Origin: Monilinia fructicola
Lineage: Eukaryota; Ascomycota; Leotiomycetes; Helotiales; Sclerotiniaceae
DNA length: 64,000 bases
Reading direction: 5' to 3'
NCBI GenBank assembly: GCA_008692225.1
Contig: VICG01000006.1
Location: 1,493,501-1,557,500, forward strand
Each line of letters opens with the position of its first letter. Positions within the stretch are counted from its first letter, which is position 1. This document shows, piece by piece, positions 38,387 through 51,500 of the stretch. Made by a program: the position numbers and the translations under genes. Under the pieces are notes generated by a model. The model ran no database searches and was not told the DNA's origin. It worked only from the letters and a program-made list of their open reading frames with translations.

Positions 38387-39054
38387 ATGGAATGCATGCC
38401 ATATGTGTTGCAAGCAAGGAAAGAAAATCATACTCACCAATGTATCATGGGGATGATAGGTTGTGTGACCTATCAATGGAGTTATGATATGGGCTGGAAA
38501 ATCCCACTGTACTTTATAAGCCGTCAATGGCAATGAGATATGATATAATAATCAACAACCTTTATTATCACTTCATCCATTTCCTATTCTCCTCTTCAAT
38601 TGCGTAATTCAGTATGACCTGACTATGAAGCCTTGACGTGAATTCGAGTCTATGCCAACTATATGGATAAGTTTTAATTTATTCGAGACTTTTGACACAC
38701 TTGATATTCCCATTGAAAAGATTGTATGTAATTGAAGTCATCAGTCGTATTCAATGGTTCCCAAGCTTCCACGGAAGCTAGAATACATAGTACGTACCTA
38801 GGTAGGCACCTATCCATGGCTCTTGCCTGCTTAGTCATCAAAGTCACTTGCGGACTATCGTCATTGAAATCAATAACTACGAGTCTATCGTATTGCGCAA
38901 ACTCCAATAGCCAGTCCTCCAAATATTCGATAGATATGGCTTACCGTCCCATGTAATAATACAATCGTACTGCAGCTTCCAAAAGCTTCAACAATCCCTT
39001 CGAGAACAAGTACATTCATGACTTCATACCGATGAACCTCCATTCATTACAACC
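38387..39054. other. Intergenic region
   Basis: Between two plus-strand genes; contains the terminator of the small protein and the promoter of the VPS15 gene. I see no other element. Confidence 0.5.
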
Positions 39055-42000
39055 ATGGGTCAAGGATTCTCCCTTACAACGCTCTCTGCGGGCTCTGCAG
39101 GTATCGATATCCCAGAGCTCTCGGATTTGGTCTATGAAAAGTCTATGGGAACTGCTCGATTCATGAAGAGTATTCGTGCTCGCAGCCAGGATGGAGTTGT
39201 ACTTGTCAAGGTTGTCGTCAAGCCTTATGCCATGGATCTCAAGAAGTATAGGAAGAAGATAATTCGTGAGTAACGTATTTGGCATCTGCCCGATAAGATC
39301 TAACACATCTTTGCAGGAGAACGAAAAGCACTGGCCGATGTTCCAAATGCGCTTGCCTACCAAAGAATCGCGGAGACCGAAACAAATGGATATGTTGTTC
39401 GACAGTACATATATAGCTCCATATACGATCGCATGAGCACGAGACCCTTTTTTGGAGGATATCGAAAAGAAATGGCTTGCCTTTCAACTATTATGCGCTG
39501 TCCGCGACTGTCATGCTCGAGATGTATTTCATGGAGATATAAAGACGGAGAATACACTGGTCACTTCCTGGAACTGGTTATATCTATCCGATTTCTCTTC
39601 TTCATTCAAGCCAACAACATTACCTGAAGACAATCCTGCGGACTTTTCTTATTATTTCGATACTGCCGGAAGAAGAACATGTTATTTAGCGCCAGAAAGG
39701 TTTTTGGCTACAGGAGAAACCCCGGATCCAAAAGCGCCGATTACGTGGGCTATGGATGTCTTCAGCGTCGGTTGTGTAATTGCGGAGCTTTTCTTGGAGA
39801 CGCCTATTTTCACATTGAGTCAATTGTACCAATATCGCAGAGGGGAGTACGATCCAGTCGACTCATTGCTCAACCGAATAACAGACAAAGATGTCCGAGA
39901 AATGGTGTCGCATATGATACAACTGAGTCCGGAGTCCAGATACTCGGCAGAAGAATACTTAAAATTTTGGAGAAAAAAAGGTCTTCCCTGACTACTTCTA
40001 CAGCTTTTTACACCAATACATGGGGGTAATCACGGATCCATCATCAGGAAGAACGCCGATCTCTGGATCATCGGCCAACCTTGGGGAAGCCGATGAACGT
40101 ATTGATCGTATATACTATGATTTCGACAAGATCTCGTACTTCTTAGGCTATGACAATGAAAAACCAACACCAGCTGCCAAGAGTCTATCTACAGGAACAA
40201 GCTTACAACCCATCCCTGTACATCTCAACATCCCGAACAATGAACATTTTGCTTCTGCACTTGATAGACGACCTGTAGATGATGGGACTTTGATATTTCT
40301 GACTTTAGTGGTATCATCGATGCGAAATACCGCAAGGGCCACAGCAAAGATCCGAGCTTGCGATATATTGCTAGCCTTTGCCGAAAGACTGACTGATGAA
40401 GCAAAACTAGATCGAGTTCTGCCATATGTTGTGACTCTACTCACGGATAAATCTGAGCTTGTGAAGGTAGCTGCTATCCGTACAGTAACCCAACTTTTGG
40501 CTCTCGTTAAAGTGGTCTCACCTATAAATGCACATGTATTTCCGGAATACATCTTACCTCGAATGCAAATATTTCTCCCAGGTTCCCCCACGGAGCCTAG
40601 CCCTTTGGTAAGAGCGACCTATGCAGCGTGCTTAGGAAGCCTTGCGACTTCTGCCTCTAGATTTCTCGATATGGTTGCAACTTTGAGATCAGATGGTTCA
40701 CTTCCTACTACAGACCCAGATGCCGACGATGCTATCAGCGGAGATGCCCCATTTCAAGGGCTATTTGATACAGCTCGAGCTGAGCTCATTGAAGTCTTTG
40801 AAGGACATACAAAGGCATTGATTACGGACAATGACTCTGCTGTCAAGAGAGCTTTCCTAGGATCAGTCCCAGAGCTATGTATGTTCTTTGGTACAGCAGA
40901 CTCAAATGATATCATTTTGAGTCACCTAAATACCTACTTGAATGATCGAAATTGGATGCTAAAGTGTGCCTTCTTCGAAACTATTGTTGGAGTTGCAACT
41001 TTCCTAGGTGGCACCAGTCTGGAAAGAGTTTATACTGCCCTTGATGGTTCAAGCTCTGACGGATCCTGAAGATTTTGTGGTAAGGAGTGTTCTTCATTCA
41101 TTCGCCGATATGGCACAACTAGGTTTGTTTCAACGATCAAAGATATGGGAAATGGTGGATGTGGTCAGTCGTTTCACAATGCATCCAAACATCTGGATCC
41201 GGGAGGCGGCAGCCAATTTTATTTCATCGGCAACTATTTTCTTGTCCAGTGCGGACAAATTATGTATTATCTTGCCACTCATTCGACCATATCTCAAGAC
41301 TGGCCTCAATGATTACTCGGAGTTGGGCACTGCTTGATGCGCTGAAAAAACCATTGTCGAGAGCGGTCCTTGATATGTCTATCAATTGGGCAATCAAATC
41401 AGATAGAGGCATATTTTGGAAAGCTGTCCATCAGTTACGAACCTTTTCTCTTAATTCGGGTACATTTGTACCAACCATCTCATCAAAAGAGTCAGGCCAG
41501 CATGCCTTACAGAGGATATCAAAGAATGAAGAAGATGAACAATGGTTGTCAAAACTTCGAAATATAGGAATGAGCCAGGACGATGAGGCGAAGTTGCTTG
41601 CCTTGAGAGAATATATATGGCGTCTTGCACCTTCGAAGGCTAGAGAAGGTACAACACATCCAAGCTATCTCAATAATGTCATCAATCTCCGTAGTTTCAA
41701 TATCACACCACAGACAGTCATGTTTGATGAACAAATCACGGAAGAACCGCCACGCAAAATCAATAACGGCTTGGAAGGTAGTGGTGAACAACATTCTATT
41801 GCTGAAGCTTTACTCGATGCCTCGATGACTATCGATGATTCAATCGCCAAAAGAAAACGCTCTGCAATGAATAGTCATAAATCCAAGACTGGCTTACCAA
41901 TCACGACTAATGGATTAGAGCCAAACTCCCCAACGTTATCACCGGCATTGCTATCCCCTACGGATGCTTCAACACCAACAACACGAAAAGGATCGTTGGT

Positions 42001-43798
42001 GCGTCCTGGCAGTGCAGACACAACAGGCCAGATGAGTGACGATGGGACAGCGTCACTCCTGGGGGCTACATCTATCAACTCAGGAGATACTGTTCGTGCT
42101 ATTCGTCATAAGTCTTCTGCTATGACTCTTATGAGTCGTAAGGAGTCAGGGAAAGGTCCTCCAGAGACAGGTACTACTTCAACAAATGCTTTTGGCAAGG
42201 TTGAAGGGCCATTCACTCAATTCACATCCCAGCCTTTACCAGTCGCCTTGGCAAGAAATCGAGATGGTGCTGCAAAGGATGAAATTCGATTTAGAGCAGC
42301 TCATACTTATTCAGGCAATGATCCAAACATCCTGAAAATGTTAGATGCTATGTATGTGGATAATTACCCCAACGATATTGCAGAATTTGGACCTATGATC
42401 GCCCCTTCAAGTCGACGCCGAGCTATTAGTAGGAATAGTAATCAAGCTGCGGATAAGCCATGGAGACCAGAGGGTACCCTAGTTGCTACCTTTGCCGAAC
42501 ATGTTGGGCCAATACATCATATTGCTGTTGCTCCGGATCATGTTTTCTTTCTCACTGGTGGAGACGATGGTTGTGTGAAAGTTTGGGATACTGGTCGACT
42601 TGAGCGGAATATCGCACATCGCTCTCGACAAACACATAAACACGCAAGTAATACCAAAGTCACTGCATTGTGCTTTGTGGAACATACACACTCCTTTGTG
42701 AGCTGTGGAAGTGATGGAAGTATTAACGTAGTCAAAGTTGATTGTATCCAAAGTGGTGGGGTGGGAAGATATGGTAAACTTCGCATTTTGAGGGAATATC
42801 AGCTCCCAAAGAACGAATTTGCTATCTGGGCAGAGCATTTCAAACTAGACACCAACTCAGTCTTAATTATCGCCACAAATCGTTCTAGGGTGCTTGCTAT
42901 TGATTTAAGAGCCATGACTCTCCTTTATACCTTAGTTAATCCTGTTCACCATGGAACACCGACATGCTTTTGCATCGACAAGAAACGTAGCTGGTTACTA
43001 CTAGGAACTTCACATGGTGTCTTGGATCTATGGGATCTCCGTTTCAAGGTTCGTCTAAAGGCATGGGGTGTACCAGGAGCCACTTCTATCTACAGAATCC
43101 GTATTCATCCTACCAGAGGTCGAGGAAGATGGGTATGTGTGGCTGGTGGTAGCGGACAAGGAGAGATTACGGTCTGGGATGTTGAAAAGACTCAATGTCG
43201 AGAGGTATATCGATCTGGATCTAGTCGAGAGGCATCGAAAAATTACGAACCTTGGCCTGTTGATGAGGACCGCCCAGAAGGTATGCTAGGTCGTTTTGCA
43301 GGAGCTCTTGAACCAACAGCCAATGTTTCGAATTATGGTATTCGTGCTATGATTACTGGTACCGATACTCATGATGATAATCGTGATGTAAAATATGGAT
43401 TTATTATCACTGGGGGCTCAGATCGAAAGATTCGTTTCTGGGATCTCTCACGGGTGGAAAGCTCAATGGTTGTGAGTGGCTTGGAGACTGATGAACTTAA
43501 ACCTTCATACACTAGTTCACATCCCACACCAATACTTACATTGAATAATGAGCGAGTCCCCAGACAAACCCCAACAGCTCCTAATGCAGGAACAAAAGAT
43601 AGGGGCAAGGATGGAGGTAAATCGGATGGAGGCAGTAAAGGAAGTGGAAAGGCGCCAAGGAGTACGGTCATCTCGTTGCAAGGGCAGAAGTTATTGAGGG
43701 CGCATTTGGATTCGATCTTGGATGTGGCGTTATTAGAAAGTCCTTATGGGATGATGGTTAGTGTTGATAGAGGAGGAGTTATCTTTGTCTTTCAGTGA
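39055..43798 (+). CDS. VPS15: Vps15 protein kinase, regulatory subunit of class III PI3-kinase
   Basis: Membrane-anchored kinase that activates Vps34 to make PI3P in endosomal sorting and autophagy. The start is ATG 39055: MGQGFS, a myristoylation-type N-terminus. An intron (39266-39317) interrupts the kinase domain. Kinase motifs are VVVKPYAMDLKKY (ATP-binding lysine), CHARDVFHGDIKTEN (catalytic loop HGDIK) and SDFSSSFKP in place of DFG, as usual for Vps15; then TAGRRTCYLAPERF. HEAT-like repeats follow (KLDRVLPYVVTLLTDKSELVKVAAIRT; HVFPEYILPRM; MVQALTDPEDFVV). The C-terminal half (about 42470-43798) is a WD40 propeller (TFAEHVGPIHHIAVAPDHVFF, LTGGDDGCVKVWDT, FIITGGSDRKIRFWDLS). Four extra bases split the ORF: in T6 at 39448-39453, A7 at 39973-39979, AAA at 41023-41025 and GGG at 41325-41327. 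Removing the extra base in each case restores the family sequence. Confidence 0.92.
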
Positions 43799-44301
43799 AC
43801 GTAATAGAGGATTCATGGGAATATATGAGTTATAGGAGTTATGGACATGGATTTGGTGGTGAACCAAGCCTTTGAGGTCGAGAATAGGAAATGGGGTTAT
43901 TGTAGGTATGTTTGGTATGTTTGGAATGAGTGGTATACATAGATCAAGCGATATGCTCTTGAATCTTTCAGGCGACAGTAATTAATCATTATAATTCAAT
44001 ATGTTACAATCAGATTTGGCATTTATTTGTTCATCAAATGAAATAAAAAGGCTGAAGATCGAAAATGGTTAGCGCTAAATTAAGCTTTGCCCCATGGAAG
44101 CTCATCAAAATAATTTCGAGATTGCGAGGGTCAAGATATCATCAGCCTTGCGACTCGCGACCCCATCCCATTTCCACTCCATCAACAGTGGTTGATACCC
44201 ATAACACAACCTCACCAATTTGCATCCACTCACTCCCTCTGCGAACTCCTCTCGACGTCAATTCTTCTTTCACGGCTGTCATCCAATACCCGACAGCAAA
44301 G
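43799..44301. other. Intergenic region
   Basis: Between two plus-strand genes. It contains a GGTATGTTTGGTATGTTTGGAATG motif near 43910 and the presumed promoter of the U2A' gene. No coding exon is seen. Confidence 0.5.
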
Positions 44302-45477
44302 ATGCGTCTCACCGCAGACCTCATCCAGTCCTCCCTCTCCTACCTGAACCCGCTCAAGGAGCGCGAACTAGATCTTAGAGGTGCGTGATTATACTTTTCT
44401 ACTGTTAAGGGCAAATACTACGCTATTGAAAAGAGCTGAGTTGATACTGGATTTTGGGGGCTTGCAGGTCATAAGATTCCGGCGGTGGAAAATTTGGGGG
44501 TTGCTGGGGTGAGTTGTTTGTGTTTCTTTTTATTCGGGAGGGGGGAGGCGAGGTTTAGGATGAATTGGCGGGAGGAGGGAAGGAAGGGAGGGGAAGAGGA
44601 GGAGAAGAACCCGATGGGGGCGGGCGTTGGCTCGCAGGCTGATTCAACTCGCAAGATGGGAAGCTAACAAGAATCAGCCACACGACGCAATCGATTTCAC
44701 AGATAATGATATTCAGTTCCTCGGCAACTTCCCGCTCAGTCCCCGTCTGCGAACGCTTCTGCTGGCTCGCAATCGCGTCTCGAGTATCTCGCCTACGTTA
44801 TCCAATTCGTTGCCGAATTTGACGACGTTGGTTCTGACGGGTAATAATGTGGCTGAGTTGGCGGATCTGGATGGATTGACTGGGTGTGCGAGATTGACGA
44901 GTTTGGTGCTTATGGAGAATCCGGTGGCCAGGAAGGAGGTGGGTTTTGTTTTCCTTTTCTTTTTTTTTTGTTGGAAGTTTTGGGGGATAGAGATGGGGAT
45001 TGTATGTGTGGTGCTTGAGTGAAGGAAATGAAGCTAATGGATGGATGGGGATGTAGCATTACAGGGAATGGGTTCTCTTCAGATTTCCCAATGTGAGATT
45101 TCTGGACTATAAGAAAGTCAAGGTTGCAGAGCGAGAAAGAGCACAGGAATTGTTCGGCACATCTGCTGAACCATCTGCTCTTGCATCAAAGGTACATTTC
45201 GCTCCCCTCCCATTTTCTCATCAGAGTACTCACATGACTACTTTAGATCATGGGCATCAAGTCCCGTACCTTCGACACAACCAGCACCACCAATGGCGCA
45301 TCCACATCCTCAACTTCTAAATCATACCGCGTCAAGCTTACCGAGAAAGAACGGAAGAGGGTCGAAGAATTGATTAAGAATGCGAAGAGTTTGCAGGAGA
45401 TTATTAAGTTGGAGAAGGAGTTAAATGAAGGACGGGTTCCGGCTGCCGCGCAGGGTGATGATCCAATGGAGGAATAG
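44302..45477 (+). CDS. LEA1: U2 snRNP protein A' (Lea1)
   Basis: Leucine-rich-repeat protein of the U2 snRNP; it binds the U2B'' protein and U2 snRNA stem-loop IV. Five exons (44302-44380, 44468-44508, 44678-44938, 45057-45191, 45247-45477) join in frame to 248 residues. The protein starts MRLTADLIQSSLSYLNPLKE. Further landmarks are ELDLRGHKIPAVENLGVAG, FTDNDIQFLGNFP, LLLARNRVSSIS, LTTLVLTGNNVAELADLDG, LVLMENPVARKEHYREWVL and RFPNVRFLDYKKVK, which are the LRR and LRR-cap features of U2A'. The C-terminal SKSYRVKLTEKERKRVEELI is also typical. No frame break is present. It converges with the Dpb3-like gene. Its partner U2B''-type protein lies about 8 kb downstream. Confidence 0.93.
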
Positions 45478-46014
45478 AGTGAACTGTAGAGAGGATGAGA
45501 AAGTGCATCTGGTACCATCAACGAGGGGCTATAATAAATGAATGTATGACCCGAGACGCTCAAGTCCGGGTTCATATGAGGGTATGATATTTTGTTATAA
45601 CATTGAGAGGGCAGGAAAACAAGAAAAGTACTCCAAAGGTTGCATATTGTTGGGCGTTTGGGGTGAGTTGGTGTGGATATGTATGTGATGAAATGGAATG
45701 GAATGAATAGCATGGTATTGCACGGGAAACGAGAAGACTATAGCTTGCAAGCAACTTCTACATCTCAATCAACTTTTTGTCCCTCATTTTGCCATCCTAT
45801 GTTATGATGCGACCTTGGTATTTATAAGAAAAAAGTCCACAAACGCGAAATCTCAAGGATGGATACGCGCGCAACAAACTACCAACAGGCACCTCTCGTC
45901 ACAACACAACACAATATCTTCTTCCTTCTTCGCCTCACCAAAAGGGGACATTATTTGCGAGGGGAAAGAAATAACAGAAAGCAGAAATACCAGACCACCA
46001 GCAGCAGCCTTTTT
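45478..46014. other. Convergent intergenic region
   Basis: Between the 3' ends of LEA1 (+) and the Dpb3-like gene (-). Nothing else is recognised. Confidence 0.55.
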
Positions 46015-47010
46015 CTAACTCATCTCAACATCTTCATCCGCGTCCTCACCATCTTTGGCCCGACTCTCCATCCTCAATTGCGCATTGGGATCTTCCTCTT
46101 CAGCTGAGGTGCCCGTGCCGGCACCGGAACTAGTTCTCTTTCGGGGGTGTTGGGTTTGGGGTTTGTTGGCGGGGGTAAAACCGTTGGTGTGGTGGATGAT
46201 GGGAATGGTGTTTGGATGGGCTTGGGGGTTGGGGCTGGGCTGGCTTTGCGGTTGGGTTTGGTGGATTTGATTGGGAGCTGGAGCTGGCGCTGGCGCTGGA
46301 GCTTGAACTTGGGGGGAGGAGGATGCGGAGTCTAGGAGGCCGGAGACGGAGACGCGTGGGGGTGCGGTATCTTGGGGTGGGGAGAATGAGTTGGGGATGG
46401 GGTTGGAGTTGGAGGGACCGGCGTGGGAGATTGGGGGGGCATCGTGGGAGTTGGACGGGGGGGCGGTGGCGTGCGTGGGTTTGGTTGGGGGGACGGTGGA
46501 TTTGGCGGGGACGAGGGTGCTAGCGAGGTGAGCTTTGGCTTTGACGATTTTGACGGGGATGGTGCGCGGGACGATGTCGCTGAGAAATTCGAGATTGTCG
46601 ATGTGGGAGACGGCGGAGGCTTTGGAGGTTAGCTTTGGAAGATGGAAAGGACCGGGTCAACGTACAAAGATCGCGGTATTGAATATTGCGGCGAGGTTTG
46701 CGTTCAGACTTGACAACATTATGGCCTGATTCGGCCAAGTATTGAATGAACATTTCCTTGTGTATGTTAGCTTTTACAGAGAGGGTGTCAGATCGACATG
46801 GGTACATACGGTGGCTAAAGCAATGACAAATGCGGCATTGTTAGAACACATGTTTATGTCCTGATCCGTCCCGATTATCTTCTTGATACGTGACACTGGA
46901 AGATGTTAGACGGGGAAGAGGAAATTTGAGGTGGTTTGAAACTCACAGGGTAATTGGGTTGTTCCTGTTGCCTCGTGACGAGGAGCGTTTGCGCTATTGC
47001 TGTAAGGCAT
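46015..47010 (-). CDS. Histone-fold protein, Dpb3/POLE4-CHRAC type
   Basis: CBF/NF-Y histone-fold protein; the family includes DNA polymerase epsilon subunit Dpb3/POLE4 and chromatin accessibility complex subunits. Four exons (47010-46947, 46895-46810, 46756-46666, 46619-46015) join in frame to about 281 residues. After MPYSNSANAPRHEATG comes the histone fold: TQLPLSRIKKIIGTDQD, INMCSNNAAFVIALATEMFI, QYLAESGHNVVKSERKPRRN, IQYRDLSSAVSHIDNLEFLS and DIVPRTIP. A long Pro/Ala/Gln/Ser-rich tail follows (an APAPAPAP tract, IHHTNGFTPANKPQ), ending in an acidic EDADEDVEMS. The tail is GC-rich, which produces spurious Gly/Trp-rich ORFs on the opposite strand. Choice between the polymerase epsilon subunit and another histone-fold role cannot be settled here. 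Confidence 0.82.
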
Positions 47011-48587
47011 GATGGAGGACAGCAGGGATCAAATCACGCCTTATCCAAAGGTTCATATAATTAGATTTGAAGCTTTATAAAACAAATGACTTGAGAAGGA
47101 AGCCTGACGGACGTTTAGTTACAAGGACGATGAATGCGACATGTATGAAAGTCTTGGGAGTGGCAATGAAAGTACTGGGTATAACCGTCTGGTAAGGCTT
47201 GATACCTCCACTGGGATTAGAAGCGAGATAAACAGTAGAAGCTCAAGAATCGTATGCACCAGCGCTCGCCTGTAGAAGGATTCGTGATTCCAAGCACACG
47301 TTAAGGTCACGTGTCTGCATGATAGGGGAGAAACGAAATAGAAAACATGATGAGCTTTGTCATTTTAAGCTGATTCAACTCGAACCAAATGATGGAGTAT
47401 ATCCAAATAGTTATCAGAAGCGCACACAACCTGTGCTAAATCACAAGGTTACGAAACCCCCAGCTTTCTCAAAGAAGGGAGTTGCAAGCCATCCAGGGAT
47501 GAACTTGATATCACAGCTATTCATTAACCTATAGGTTAAACTAGAACAAGTCACGTACCTTTATTCGGATATGACAGTGTTGAGTGTTATTGAAGTTGTC
47601 GAGGAGTAGGTGTCTATCTATGAATGCAAGCTAATATGTTCACAAGATTGAGGAATCAAAAAGAAACCACTACCCGCCGCGTTCGAGGAGTAAGCGCGCA
47701 AATGTTCTAATAGCTCTCCGTAGTTCAATAAGATAGGTGCTTTGACTTGACACGTGACAAGTTTCAATGCATCCTTTCATGAGAAAATGGTCCGAACATC
47801 TTTTCTTTTTCAAGCAAGAAAAGCAACCCAGAATCTAATCAATTTGAGGCGTCTGACGGATTTGGTTATTTTCTATATCCACTACGATGATGATTTATCA
47901 ATGAGGATAAATTTATTACAACTGGTCTGATTCCTGTCTAGAAGACATCATAAGTCTCATTCTCTATCATTCTTCTCATGCTCCCTACCTACATACCTAT
48001 CGACCTTTCGACCCAGATAGATTCTGGCACTCTTTGTCTATAGAACTAGCTGTTGTCGTCAACGCTAGTACAAAGTCATGACGCTGGCACTTCGATTAAA
48101 TAAAGATTACTTGTATCTCCTCAGACTAACAATGGTGTCCGCATTTTGCATATCTAGGTGCCTTGGTAGTACCTATCAAATCTTGGGAAATATATGAACA
48201 GTCAAGGTTCTAAAAGACTATCAACCAATGAAGAACCAACGAGGAAGTTTACCTGTCATGATTTTGATGCAGGGCAGCAGCTACCTTCTTAAGGTAGTGT
48301 TGATGATGACTCTTGCCACTAACTACAATCAATGAGATGCAGCTTCCCCCAGCCGGCCAGTGCCGTGGGCTACTTCTTTCAAAAGTCATGCTTATAACTA
48401 GTTGAGTTACCTACTACTTACTATGTGGAATCACAATTCCAACAGTCAGTTAGTTGTTCTTGAACTCAACTCATTCTGAATTGCTACATCGAAGTTTTTG
48501 GGCCTTGTTCTAAACTATTAGAATAACTTTTTGTGTCTCATTCTCAACCGCTACAACACATTTTGGGTACCCTCATCTTTATTCAAA
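47011..48587. other. Divergent intergenic region
   Basis: 1.6 kb between the Dpb3-like gene (-) and the NRPS-like gene (+). The proximal 400 bases before 48588 are CT-rich and include repeated ACCTAC motifs near 47990 and 48410. A 71-codon ORF at 47319-47534 is not recognised. Confidence 0.5.
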
Positions 48588-51500
48588 ATGGGTGCGGCTC
48601 CTGTAACTGATCTTAATCACTTCATTTGTACTTTGGGCGAAGCAGAAATTCATAACTTAACTCCCAAATCTCAATATAACACGATCAATGAGTTCTTTGA
48701 TTACCAAGCTGAGCACAACGGAGATCAATTTGCTATTGCAATTCCTGAAAGGAAATTGAAGCATCATCCCAACCATGCAAGTTTCTTGGGTTCCCATAAG
48801 CCTGATTATGTCGAGGATTCCAATGGTCAAGGACCAGAAAAAGTCTCATATGGAAGACCCTCCAGGCAAGGTTCAAAGGGTTGGGGGTATGCCTTACCGG
48901 AGAAGGATTGGGCAAAAGATTTGAATGAGAAGGGAGTCGTTCCTGAGAACGGGCACGAGCCTTCAGAATGGAGTGTTCATTTTTATACATTCCAAGATCT
49001 ACTCGATTATTCATTGAGGCTCGCCCTCAATCTAGAGTGTGTCTTTCGTGGTTCAAAAGATTGGTCGTCACAACAACTCCGCCAGACGCTAAACCTTCCC
49101 GACACGGTGAAACATACCAAATGTATGGGCCTATTGGGTAGAAGTGACAGGGCGTTTCTCTTCATGTGGCTGGGATTGATGAGATTGGGAGTGTCTGTTC
49201 TAATAATCATGTAAGTTCAAACGCTTTCATACAATGCCAAATTGGTGAGAACATTGAAGCTTGGAGCTTGACTACTGAAACACTGCAGGCCATCATGTAG
49301 CCCCGAAGGGTTATACCGTCTGTGTAGACAATGTAATGTTGATAGAGTTTTTTACGATGACGCTCTCCTAGAATATCAAGCTGTAGCTTCGACCCTTTTT
49401 CAAAGACCCGATGTTTCATTTCAGATGCATCGGTATTCAAGCAAAGAGATTACAGACTTGATCCCACGCATGAGCATACCTACAGCTCAGCCGATTCCTT
49501 GCAGCAAAGATAAAGGTAAAACTCATTCGAAAAGTATAGCTTACCTTCATCATACATCCGGTACTTCCGGTCTACCGAAACCTGTTCCTTACTCTCATCG
49601 GGCTGCATGCGGAGCGTTACCAATCTTGAACGGTCGAGATACAATAACCTTTACAACAACACCGCTTTTTACTGGAGGAATCGCAGATTGTTTCCGTACT
49701 TGGACTAGCTCGGCAACAATCTGCCTTGCTCCTGATGACGGGCACCCACTTACTGCGGAGATAATCGTTGAATGCTTCTCGCAGATGCAGGAGAGATATA
49801 GGTTATTTAGAAATGGATTACCTAACCCAGATCCAAAATCGATGTACTTCTCCTGCGTCCCAATGATAGCTCAAATGCTCTCCCAAACCTCAATAGGACT
49901 TGCGTTTCTTCGCACGATGGATATCGTGGGTGTAGGTGGGGCTACTCTGCCAAAGGATGATGGAGACACTCTCATTTCTAAGGGAATTAATCTTGTTTCT
50001 CGTTTCGGTAGTGCAGAATGTTCATTTATTCTTTCCACTCACCGTCATTATAAAGTGGACAAGGAATGGGAATACTTCAGAGTGCCTCAAGCTGTTCCGT
50101 ATCTTAAATTTGAACCACTATCTGATGGTTCTGGAAGATCTGAATTGGTGATCATGAAAGGCTGGCCACAGATGGCAAAGACAAATCGAGATGATGGGAG
50201 CTGGGCAACGAGTGATTTATTTGAGCCACATCCTTCCATCAAGAATGCATGGAAAATTGTGAGCAGAAGAGATGCCCAGATCACACTTATAACTGGGAAG
50301 AAATTTGACCCTGTTGGCATTGAAGAAGCAATGAAAAGACACCCCCTTATACAAGATGCATTTGTTTTCGGGAATGGAAGGGTGTACCCTGGAGCAATAA
50401 TCATCAAGTCGCAGGAAGCTATTTCTTTGAAGGATGATGAGGTCAGCGACACAATTTGGCCTTATATCGAGAGCTTGAATGAAAATGGCCCAGCCCAGGC
50501 CAAAATTTTCAAGGACATGTTGGTGATAAAGCCAAACACACATGCCTTGGCAAAAACCGCCAAAGGGACAACAAGAAGGCAGCGGTCCGAGCAAGACTAT
50601 GACGCAGATATCTCAAATGCTTATAAAAGTGATCTGATTTTATCAAAGGGTGAAGTATCATTGGAAATGGTAATGGGAATCGTCAAACAAGCCATTGGCA
50701 ACCCGACAGAATTACAATATGACTCTGAATTCCGGGCGCATCATATAGATTCTGTTCAGGCGACACGAATTCAATCGCGCCTTAATTCAGTAATAGACAT
50801 TTATCCTTTATTTCTATACTTTTCAAGCTGATGAAAGTTTAGGCATTCTCGGACACCAAGTGTTTTCCATGGAATCTAGTTTACCAATGCGGAAGCGTGA
50901 GAGCGTGAGTATTCCATGATCAGTGGCATTAGCCACTTGTTTTGTCCATCCTTCCGTTCCTTTGCACCGCGAGCACTGGCCTAAACATGTCTACGTGCAC
51001 TTTCTTGCTATCCAAACTTCAACAAGTCTTTTCCCGAAGATTCACAGCTATTAGAAGCTAATGGCAATGATTCAGGCTTACCAAATACATCAAAGCTGTC
51101 CAAAATGGACACACCCCCGATGATGACGAGAATGAAACACAACGGATGATCAGCATCGTCGAAGAATTTGGTAACACGTTGAAGGATGAAACCACTGAAG
51201 CATCCAGCTTTTACGATTTCATTGAAGACCTCGATGAAACCATAGTAATTATTAAATCCATTGGTTCCCAAGCTGTACTGAAACAATACTAATGACCATA
51301 AAGGTTATCACAGGGGTCACTGGCACCCTTGGTGTGAACATTGTCAGCTTGTTGCGATCTATACATGCAAGTAAGAAGGCCGTTCGTATTGTTTGCCTTG
51401 TCAGAGCCAGAAACGACGATGAGGCACGCAAGAGGGTAGAAGAAGTAGTACGCTATCACAATATTCATCAAGACCTAGTGTCTACCACCACAATAATTGA

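Noticed and set aside
39055..43798. Programmed +1 frameshifting in VPS15
   Set aside because: Four sites of different sequence, all at homopolymers, and the same type of break in many other genes; no shared slippery motif or structure.
46055..46632. Gly/Trp-rich plus-strand ORFs
   Set aside because: Antisense of the Pro/Gln-rich tail of the Dpb3-like protein.
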